A DNA stretch of 64,000 bases. Source: Christensenella tenuis (GTDB taxonomy: Bacteria > Bacillota > Clostridia > Christensenellales > Christensenellaceae). This document shows, piece after piece, positions 57,451-64,000 of this stretch (position 1 is the stretch's first letter; each line of letters opens with the position of its first letter). The DNA lies in the NCBI RefSeq assembly GCF_014287795.1, contig NZ_JACOON010000008.1, positions 1 through 64,000 of the forward strand. The letters are read 5' to 3'. A program made the position numbers and the translations under genes. A model generated the notes under the pieces. That model had not been told where the DNA came from. It was given only the letters and a program-made list of their open reading frames with translations, and made no database searches.

Positions 57451-57619
57451 TTATGCTGCCTGTTCATTCACCCTCTCCATGTTTGTCTAAAACAGGCGCA
57501 TAGAGAGCCATATTGCCAATAAAGCATTTATTTGCATCTGATAGAAACGGCAGAAAGTTCAAACGGCATATATCTTACTGCGTTTCTTAATACATCTTGC
57601 CGCGCACGATTCATCCCTG
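57451..57619. other. Spacer downstream of aldolase gene
   Basis: No gene is seen. A 10-base inverted repeat AACCAGAAGG/CCTTCTGGTT spans the adjoining remnant (57347-57356 and about 57430-57439). Confidence 0.4.
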
Positions 57620-58546
57620 TTATATGTCCTGTTTGTATTCCTGTTTCTCCAGTTCCGATTTCAGGTCTTTGTTTTTTAAATAGTGTGCAATATAATCACG
57701 CGTTGCAAGGTACACTTTTTCCCGCGCATATTCAATATCTTCCGGCCGTTCTTCCAGGGCGAACTCATAGGTCTGACGCAATTCGGTACCTACATTGATT
57801 TTTGCAATCCCGGCGTTAATCGCGTCCAATATATATTGATGCTTGATCCCTGAGCCGCCGTGCAGAACCAGCGGTATTTTTACCGCCATAAACAGATCCG
57901 CAATATGCTGCACATCCAGTTTCGCTTCCGGTTTCTTCTGGTTCCGCACGGCCTCGGCAACCGCTCCGTGAATATTTCCCACGGCGACGGAAAGCCAATC
58001 GCAGCCGCTTTCCCGTGCGAACCGGACCGCTTCTTCTATTTTGGTAAACCCCATTTTTTGCGCGAATATTTCCTCATATGGCGGCAAAGTCTTGCTTTCA
58101 TGTCCCATTACCGCGCCCAGTTCCGCTTCGCATGGTATTCCGGCTTCATGTGCCGTTGCAGCAGCTTCCGCCGTTTTTTCGATATTTCCCGCCAAGCCGA
58201 GCCTTGACCCATCTATCATAATGGATTGGTAGCCGGCAGATATCGCGCGTTTAATAAGCGGCATATAAGGAACCGGTTCATAGTCCTCGTCTATCACGGG
58301 AATATGGTCCAGATGCAGCAGCGTGTGATCCTCTTTTTTATATTTTTCATATTCTTCCGCAACGCGTTCCAGCGATTCCGAATGCATCTTTTCCCATTCT
58401 ACCCGCGCGACCTGAATCATCGCCACGCTGTTTTCATCGGCAATTGCCTGCGCAATTGGCTTTACCATGGGGATATGCGGAATGTTAAAGGCGGGAATGC
58501 ATTTGCCAAGCGCCCGTGCTCTTTTTACAATTTTATTCGCGTTCAT
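57620..58546 (-). CDS. Class II fructose/tagatose-bisphosphate aldolase family protein
   Basis: This 308-residue TIM-barrel aldolase of class II (zinc) has H-L-D-H with the zinc His, M-I-D-G-S-R-L near 110, E-A-E-L-G-A-V-M-G, V-G-N-I-H-G and L-V-L-H-G-G-S-G-I. It cleaves ketose (bis)phosphates to triose phosphates. The kinase gene ends 17 bases upstream, so both are co-transcribed. It is the last enzyme gene of the sugar operon, and would yield dihydroxyacetone phosphate plus an aldehyde. Exact substrate is unknown. Confidence 0.9.
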   Translation of the reverse strand: MNANKIVKRARALGKCIPAFNIPHIPMVKPIAQAIADENSVAMIQVARVEWEKMHSESLERVAEEYEKYKKEDHTLLHLDHIPVIDEDYEPVPYMPLIKRAISAGYQSIMIDGSRLGLAGNIEKTAEAAATAHEAGIPCEAELGAVMGHESKTLPPYEEIFAQKMGFTKIEEAVRFARESGCDWLSVAVGNIHGAVAEAVRNQKKPEAKLDVQHIADLFMAVKIPLVLHGGSGIKHQYILDAINAGIAKINVGTELRQTYEFALEERPEDIEYAREKVYLATRDYIAHYLKNKDLKSELEKQEYKQDI

Positions 58547-58563
58547 AATGTCCTCCTCAATTG

Positions 58564-60045
58564 TTAGTGGTTTCTTAAATAATCGGCAGAGAGTTTTTTA
58601 TAAGTTTCATAGCTGGCCCGCTGTCTTTTCCCATTGGCATCGTTCGGTTCAAAATACAGCACCCCGTTCCGGACCTGCGACTGTGCTTCCTCCACCGTCT
58701 TGCTCCATCCATTTCCAAGAGAAGCCAGGATGCAGCTCCCGAGCGACGGCAGTTCGATGTTCCGCATCCTGCCGACCCGGGCGTTCAATAAATCCGCACG
58801 CAGTTCGATCAGTTTGTCCGACCGCGAGCCGCCGCCCCCGAAATGGATATTGCAGAATATCCCGTCTGCGGTTCCTTTGATATAATCGATACAGGCGATA
58901 AATTGATATGCTAGGCTTCGGAGCAATGCCGCGAAAATGTCGTCCAACGTCGTTGCCAGACTCATGCCTACGACCGCCCCGTGGTAATTTTCCATATAGG
59001 GAAGTACAAAAAGCCGGCTCTCTTTCTGCAAATCTGCCTTTGCTATCATTTCGCCGATATCTGCTTTCGGATTCATCAGAAGGTTCTTGCAGTACCATTC
59101 CAGCATGGCCCCTGCCGTAGGGAATGCATCCATCACCGTATATTTTCCTTTAAACGGCGAATTGTAACAGCAGGAAAATATCAGGGAATCCCCAAAATCA
59201 TTGCATCCCGTTATAAATTTATCTGAAAAATATCCGATTTGCTCATAGGTCCCCATGAGTACTCCCAGAGTTTCTATTTTATCTGTTTTTACGCCTGCGG
59301 CCAAAAGAGAAGCGGATACGTCATGGCAGCCAATCGTTACCGGGACCATGCCGCCCAAATCTACCCGTCCATAATGGCGAACCTTTCCTACGACCGTCTG
59401 GGATTCGACGATATCCCTTCCAAGCTGTTCTTCCGCCATGCCGCACACGTCAAGAATCGGTGCGGACCACTTGTCTTCCTTTACATCATAGGCGAGCTTG
59501 CGCGCCGCCATCGTCCTATCCTGTATATCCCCAAAACCCAGTTTATGCATCACGTACTGTTGATTGGTATAAAAGGCTTTCGCCTGTGCGAAAATCTCCG
59601 GACGGTTGCGCCTGAGCCATAAAATTTTAGACGCAGAGCTTAAGGTAGTCAGAGTATTTCCAGTAATATCCCCATACCGGTCCGCGCCGATCTCCCGGTC
59701 TATGGTCTCAACTTCCCGGTGCGATCTTCCGCAAAAACCGGGCAGCATCTTGTACAATGCATTGCCGTTCCCATCAACCGGTGTGATATTATCCCCAAAG
59801 AATGAAAACGTCATGGCAGCAACTGATATCCCTGTTCCGCCGCGGCGTATGGCGTCGGCCACAGCTTCTTCGGAAGCCGTCCACATCTCATCTGCATCCA
59901 GTTCGATCTGGTCGGCTGCCGGCGTATACCACCGGTATTTTTTATTTGCGCCGGCAACCGCTTCCGCCGTTTGCTGGTCTATCAGCGTTACATGCACGTT
60001 TGAAGTGCCAAAATCAACTGCCAGATAACACGCTTGTTTGCCCAT
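58564..60045 (-). CDS. FGGY-family carbohydrate kinase
   Basis: This 493-residue kinase has the FGGY N-terminal domain (L-A-V-D-F-G-T-S-N-V-H-V) and the C-terminal actin-like domain with the nucleotide motif F-G-G-G-G-S-R-S-D. Members phosphorylate xylulose, ribulose, erythritol, glycerol and related compounds; this one is nearest in layout to the xylulokinase/gluconokinase group, but I cannot fix the substrate. ATG 60045 has GGGGG 8 bases upstream; 54 upstream codons of open frame have no ribosome site. Confidence 0.88.
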   Translation of the reverse strand: MGKQACYLAVDFGTSNVHVTLIDQQTAEAVAGANKKYRWYTPAADQIELDADEMWTASEEAVADAIRRGGTGISVAAMTFSFFGDNITPVDGNGNALYKMLPGFCGRSHREVETIDREIGADRYGDITGNTLTTLSSASKILWLRRNRPEIFAQAKAFYTNQQYVMHKLGFGDIQDRTMAARKLAYDVKEDKWSAPILDVCGMAEEQLGRDIVESQTVVGKVRHYGRVDLGGMVPVTIGCHDVSASLLAAGVKTDKIETLGVLMGTYEQIGYFSDKFITGCNDFGDSLIFSCCYNSPFKGKYTVMDAFPTAGAMLEWYCKNLLMNPKADIGEMIAKADLQKESRLFVLPYMENYHGAVVGMSLATTLDDIFAALLRSLAYQFIACIDYIKGTADGIFCNIHFGGGGSRSDKLIELRADLLNARVGRMRNIELPSLGSCILASLGNGWSKTVEEAQSQVRNGVLYFEPNDANGKRQRASYETYKKLSADYLRNH

Positions 60046-60061
60046 ACAAAATTCCCCCGTC

Positions 60062-61099
60062 TCAGGCGACAATATTTCGCAATGGTTTGCCCGAGAGATA
60101 ATCCCTAAGGCTATCCGCAACAATATCGACGGAGGCAGTGAAGGTTCCGATCGAAGTCCCCGCAAGATGCGCCGATAATGTAACATTATCCAGCTTACGC
60201 AATACATGGTCTTCGCTTAAAGGCTCTTCCTGGAAAACATCTAAGACCGCTCCCCCAATACGTTTGTTCCGCAGTGCGTCTATCAATGCCTGTTCGTCTA
60301 CCAGGCCCGCTCGTGCCGTATTCACAAAGATTGCTGTCGGCTTCATTTTTTCGATCCAGTGTTTGCCGAACATTCCTTTTGTTTCCGGCGTCAGCCGCAT
60401 GTGCAGGGATACGAAATCGCATTCCGAAACCACTTCTTCCATACTTCCCGCGGTGCATCCGAGTGCCTCTATATCCTCTTTTTTGCAGTATGGGTCGTAT
60501 ACCATAATCGTTGTTCCAAATGCCTGCAGGCGCTTTGCAATCCTTTTCCCAATATCTCCGAACCCGATCAGCCCTACCTTCATATTGCACATATTGTCCG
60601 AATATGCCATGTTCTCGAACTTTTTAGTCCAAAGTCCCTTTTTGATGTCGGCATCCGTCCGGGCAATATTCCTCATCTCGCACACCATTGCCGCAACTGT
60701 GAAATCCGCTACCGCCGCTGCCGCGCGCCCCGGGGCGTTAATTACTTTGATGTTCCTTTTTTCCGCTTCTTTCAGGTTGATGTTCTCCACTCCCGTGCGC
60801 AGCGTTCCGATTATCTTCAGGTTGGGTGCGGCATCCATCAATTTCTTTCCGACCGGTGCAAAATGCGTAATAATGATCTCCGCATCCGCCACCGCCTGAT
60901 AAGCTTCGGGATTGATGGGCGTCTTATCCGGTCCGTTCACTTCCACTTCCAACATGGAATTCTGATACTCAAGAGGCGTTTCGCCTACTGTTTTCTCGAT
61001 GAGCTCCACCTCATATCCATATTCCTCTAATTGACAAAAGCCGCTCATAGCTGCCTTATCTATCCCTCTGTCATAAATGCAAACGACTTTCTTAGCCAT
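60062..61099 (-). CDS. D-isomer 2-hydroxyacid dehydrogenase (phosphoglycerate dehydrogenase-like)
   Basis: This 345-residue NAD-dependent dehydrogenase has the Rossmann motif G-L-I-G-F-G-D-I-G and the catalytic Arg, Glu and His (N-T-A-R-A-G-L-V-D, then E-E-P-L and S-A-H-L-A-G-T). It resembles SerA-type catalytic domains without an ACT domain. In this operon it probably oxidises or reduces a sugar acid rather than making serine. ATG 61099 has AAGGAG 8 bases upstream. Confidence 0.88.
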   Translation of the reverse strand: MAKKVVCIYDRGIDKAAMSGFCQLEEYGYEVELIEKTVGETPLEYQNSMLEVEVNGPDKTPINPEAYQAVADAEIIITHFAPVGKKLMDAAPNLKIIGTLRTGVENINLKEAEKRNIKVINAPGRAAAAVADFTVAAMVCEMRNIARTDADIKKGLWTKKFENMAYSDNMCNMKVGLIGFGDIGKRIAKRLQAFGTTIMVYDPYCKKEDIEALGCTAGSMEEVVSECDFVSLHMRLTPETKGMFGKHWIEKMKPTAIFVNTARAGLVDEQALIDALRNKRIGGAVLDVFQEEPLSEDHVLRKLDNVTLSAHLAGTSIGTFTASVDIVADSLRDYLSGKPLRNIVA

Positions 61100-61123
61100 C
61101 TTTTTCTCTCCTTCTGTCATGAT

Positions 61124-62299
61124 TTATTCGTGGTCAAAGTCGACCCACCCTTTCATATAATCCGGATCGCCGCCTTTCATCATCGTTTCGAGCAGGCTGT
61201 CGAGCGTACACCTGTGCGTAAATATATCCCCAAAGCCAAACTGTTTGAATTTGCACAACATCTGGAACGCTTTATTGAACGCTCCCGCAGTATTGACACT
61301 CATGCCGATATAGGTCGCATGTTTACTGCACAAATCTCTCGCGGGATCAAATTCTACCGTGCTTTTCCCTACGATGTTTCCTGTCTCAATCAAGGTCCCG
61401 ACATTTTTCAGGAGGTCTATTCCGTCCCGGAATGCCTGCGGCGAACCCGCGCACTGGAATACGACATCCGCACCTTTTCCATGGTTGAATCCGGCAATGA
61501 TTTCTTTTCGTTCTTTAATCGGCATCTTCGCTGAATTCATCACGGCGTCCGCCTTGGACAACTTTTGCGCCAGCGCGAGTTTCTGTTCGCTGAATCCGCT
61601 GATAATAATATTCTGTACACCCAGCGCGCGGGCAATCATTGCCGTGAGGGCGGCCACCTGCCCATCGCCTATCACAAGTACTGTAGAGCCTAAATTGAAA
61701 GAATCTTCGAATATTCCCGGGGCACGTATTGCCAGCTCTACCGACCGCATTGCAACCGCCATTGGATCGAGCAGTGACGCAACATTGCTCGGCATTTCTT
61801 CCGGCACCTGCCACATAAATGTCCCGGGGAATACATACATATATTCTGCAAAACCGCCTTTTAAATAAGGCGCCTCATCAACGGCATTCGAGCGGACCGG
61901 TATGCCTCCGACCCCCAACTCTTCAAACGGGACGCCATACACAAAAGCATTTTCGCATATTCCGCAAGCGCCTATGCCGTAGGTAAGGCAATTCGAACAT
62001 GTTCCGCATACGACCCACGGATAAAGGCATATCCGGTCGCCGACCTTAATATTTCCCGTATAGCAGCGCATCGCCCGCGCGGCATTTTTCCCCATTTCGA
62101 CAATCCGCCCGCACATTTCATGCCCTAAAATAAGTGGTGACGGCGGTGCCTGCCGGAAAAGATGCAGGTCTGTTCCGCATATACTCGCCGCTTCCAGCTT
62201 GATGATGAGTCCGTCGTCCATACATTCCGGCATCCTGATATTTTGAATCTCTATTTTCTGCGGTCCAGACCAGACCGCCGCTTTACATGTGGTATTCAT
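61124..62299 (-). CDS. Zinc-dependent medium-chain dehydrogenase (polyol/threonine dehydrogenase-like)
   Basis: This 391-residue enzyme of the MDR superfamily has the catalytic zinc site (C-G-T-D, G-H-E-M), a structural zinc set (C-G-T-C-S-N-C, then C-G-I-C) and an NAD-binding G-D-G-Q-V-A-A. It likely oxidises a polyol taken up by the ABC transporter encoded upstream. ATG 62299 follows GGAGAGCGGT. It is followed after 24 bases by the hydroxyacid dehydrogenase gene. Confidence 0.88.
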   Translation of the reverse strand: MNTTCKAAVWSGPQKIEIQNIRMPECMDDGLIIKLEAASICGTDLHLFRQAPPSPLILGHEMCGRIVEMGKNAARAMRCYTGNIKVGDRICLYPWVVCGTCSNCLTYGIGACGICENAFVYGVPFEELGVGGIPVRSNAVDEAPYLKGGFAEYMYVFPGTFMWQVPEEMPSNVASLLDPMAVAMRSVELAIRAPGIFEDSFNLGSTVLVIGDGQVAALTAMIARALGVQNIIISGFSEQKLALAQKLSKADAVMNSAKMPIKERKEIIAGFNHGKGADVVFQCAGSPQAFRDGIDLLKNVGTLIETGNIVGKSTVEFDPARDLCSKHATYIGMSVNTAGAFNKAFQMLCKFKQFGFGDIFTHRCTLDSLLETMMKGGDPDYMKGWVDFDHE

Positions 62300-62315
62300 A
62301 CCGCTCTCCTCCTTG

Positions 62316-63290
62316 TCATGCCTCTGCGCCTGCCGCTTCTGCAGCGATCCGTGCGCTGCGTGCACGCTGCATATTGTCGAACGCAACTGCAAACAGCAGA
62401 ACCGCACCTTTTACGACCCACTGCCAATATGTATCGAGGTTCAGCAGTGTCATGCCGTTGCTCAGCACGCCCATAATAAGAACACCGGCAATAACATTCA
62501 ATATTTTCCCTTCGCCGCCCGCGACGCTCACGCCGCCCAGGACAGCGCCTGTGATGACGTCCATCTCAAATCCCTCGCTTGTATTCGGCTGCCCGGAGTT
62601 GATGCGTGAAAGCATGATGACGCCCGCAAGGCCCGCGAAAAAACCGCTCAGCGCGTATACTTTCAGCAGTCCTTTTTTCACATCAATGCCGGAAAGCCGC
62701 GCAACTTCTTCATTTCCGCCTATCGCATAGACATAACGGCCAAATCTTGTTTTTTCAAGCAGCCACCATCCCAACAGGAAAACAAGAGCCATAATGATAA
62801 CCGGAATCGGAATACCTGCCATATACCCCTGCCCTATGACCTTGATATCTTCCGGCAGTCCGTAAACTGGAATTCCTTTTGTCAATATAAAAGCAAATCC
62901 GCGGGCGATCGTTTGCATAGCAAGGGTCGCGATCAGCGCGGGGACTTGGAACTTCGCCACCATAACGCCGCTGATGGTTCCGCAGCCAGTTCCCACCAAA
63001 ACCCCTATTATCATCGCCAGCGCGACTGGCATTCCGGTATTGGCAATGAGTAGCGCCGATACAACTCCGACAAGTGCAATGACAGAACCGACTGAAATAT
63101 CGATCCCCGCTGTCAATAAAACCATAGTCATGCCAACTGAGCATATTCCAATCATGGAGACCTGACGCAGCATATTAAAGATATTATTGGATGTCAGGAA
63201 ACTATCCGGTGCGGAAAATGAGAAAAATGCCACGACAACGATCAATATCACATAGACAAATATATTGCTGAATGAAAATTTCTTTTTCAT
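62316..63290 (-). CDS. Sugar ABC transporter permease (RbsC type)
   Basis: This 324-residue inner-membrane permease has about ten hydrophobic helices and the family segments M-V-L-L-T-A-G-I-D-I-S-V-G-S and G-G-N-E-E-V-A-R-L-S-G-I-D-V. It forms the channel of a ribose/polyol-type importer with the ATPase encoded just upstream. ATG 63290 is preceded by AGGAGG at a rather long spacing of 12; the open frame extends a further 32 codons without support. Confidence 0.93.
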   Translation of the reverse strand: MKKKFSFSNIFVYVILIVVVAFFSFSAPDSFLTSNNIFNMLRQVSMIGICSVGMTMVLLTAGIDISVGSVIALVGVVSALLIANTGMPVALAMIIGVLVGTGCGTISGVMVAKFQVPALIATLAMQTIARGFAFILTKGIPVYGLPEDIKVIGQGYMAGIPIPVIIMALVFLLGWWLLEKTRFGRYVYAIGGNEEVARLSGIDVKKGLLKVYALSGFFAGLAGVIMLSRINSGQPNTSEGFEMDVITGAVLGGVSVAGGEGKILNVIAGVLIMGVLSNGMTLLNLDTYWQWVVKGAVLLFAVAFDNMQRARSARIAAEAAGAEA

Positions 63291-63324
63291 GATATAACTG
63301 TACCTCCTTTGCGCGCACGGTTCT

Positions 63325-64000
63325 TCAGCCGCACGACGCCATCTCCAATATTTTCTCCTGGGAAACCTCGTCTCCGGATATCTCACCGACGATTTTTCCC
63401 TGCTGCATCACGACGATCCTGTCGCTCATCCCAATCAATTCCGGCATTTCCGAAGAAATCATAATAATAGATTTTCCCGCTTTAATCAGTTCGTTCATCA
63501 AAAGGTATATCTCATACTTGGCCCCGACGTCTATTCCGCGGGTGGGTTCATCCAGAATAAGAATGTCCGCATCGACTGCCAGCCATTTGGCGATCGCTAC
63601 TTTTTGCTGGTTCCCGCCCGACAAGTTTCTCGTTAATTGTTCCATGCTGGGCGCTTTTATGTTGAGCGCTTTTATATATTCATCCGCAACGCTTCGTTCT
63701 TTTTTCCGGTTAATACCCAGTAAGGAACAAATCTCTTTTCCTTTCAGTTTTACGAGTGATATATTTTCCCTGATATTCAGCGTCAGGGATACCCCCTGCC
63801 CTTTGCGGTCCTCCGGTATCAGGCTGATACGCTGTTCAATAGCGTTTTCCGGTTTATGTATCGTTACCTTTTTCCCATATAAATAGATATCCCCCGCGGT
63901 CTTCCTGTCTGCGCCAAACAAAGCGCGCATTACCTCGGTACGGCCCGCGCCGACCAATCCGGCAAATCCGAGTATCTCTCCCCTGCGCAGGGTAAAAGAA
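63325..64000 (-). CDS. Sugar ABC transporter ATP-binding protein (RbsA type), partial
   Basis: The window holds only the second ATPase domain; the gene continues beyond the right edge. The frame is open to 64000 (S-F-T-L-R-R-G-E-I-L-G-F-A-G-L-V-G-A-G-R-T at the edge, the degenerate Walker A region). Signature L-S-G-G-N-Q-Q-K and Walker B L-I-L-D-E-P-T-R-G-I-D are intact. The C-terminus reads E-I-S-G-D-E-V-S-Q-E-K-I-L-E-M-A. It energises uptake with the permease gene 34 bases downstream. Confidence 0.93.
   Translation of the reverse strand, partial: SFTLRRGEILGFAGLVGAGRTEVMRALFGADRKTAGDIYLYGKKVTIHKPENAIEQRISLIPEDRKGQGVSLTLNIRENISLVKLKGKEICSLLGINRKKERSVADEYIKALNIKAPSMEQLTRNLSGGNQQKVAIAKWLAVDADILILDEPTRGIDVGAKYEIYLLMNELIKAGKSIIMISSEMPELIGMSDRIVVMQQGKIVGEISGDEVSQEKILEMASCG

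Noticed and set aside
1..64000. CRISPR array
   Set aside because: No regularly spaced direct repeats were seen anywhere in the window.

Overview
The window looks like chromosomal DNA of a strictly anaerobic Clostridia-type Firmicute, plausibly a Christensenella-like or related lineage. The organism assignment is inference from gene content: strong Shine-Dalgarno sites, frequent TTG/GTG starts, a Mini-III/ThyX/RlmB/sigma-H block, rubrerythrin-type oxygen defence, electron-bifurcating [FeFe] hydrogenase and ABC-F proteins. No rRNA or tRNA gene was found; the only stable RNA gene recognised is ssrA (tmRNA).

Layout. (i) 1-3.3 kb: the first codons of a serine recombinase at the left edge, then a PerR-type regulator leading an oxidative-stress operon (double rubredoxin, ferredoxin-rubrerythrin fusion, QueD-like protein). 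(ii) 3.4-9.3 kb: a large cytosolic hybrid histidine kinase, then a Crp/Fnr regulator with a rhodanese and a CoA-disulfide/persulfide reductase. (iii) 9.4-26 kb, nearly all on the minus strand: housekeeping genes ssrA, smpB, rnr, secG, dusB, lysS, greA, sigma factor, rlmB, thyX, mrnC, an amidase, tsaD, a membrane protein, a cyclase-family hydrolase, an Mrp-type ATPase and cysS. (iv) 26-31 kb: a LacI remnant, an ABC-F ATPase, a deletion scar joining the 3' ends of two lost genes, a thioesterase, and an amino-acid permease broken by an exact 14-bp tandem duplication. (v) 31-46 kb: two adjacent redox/signalling blocks on the minus strand. (vi) 46-55 kb: radical SAM proteins, regulators with visible operators and a sorbose-1-phosphate-reductase-like gene. 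(vii) 55-64 kb: a polyol/sugar catabolic cluster ending in an ABC sugar importer cut by the right edge.

The most striking region is 36-46 kb. A promoter with a near-perfect Rex operator drives hydC-hydB-hydA and a 2Fe-2S protein. On the same strand follow a sensory [FeFe]-hydrogenase-like protein with a PAS domain, a SpoIIE-type phosphatase and, one base later, a 522-residue TnpB/Cas12-like protein whose three RuvC catalytic acids all appear to be replaced (T281, Y338, P425) while its zinc ribbon is kept. No transposase or transposon end is visible. Just downstream lies a promoter and a structured leader RNA with a terminator and a possible antiterminator, preceding a thioredoxin-CcdA-hybrid kinase-Hpt-HD-GYP operon. 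I infer a domesticated, nuclease-dead, possibly RNA-guided regulator built into a redox/hydrogen-sensing locus; the RNA guide and its target are unproven.
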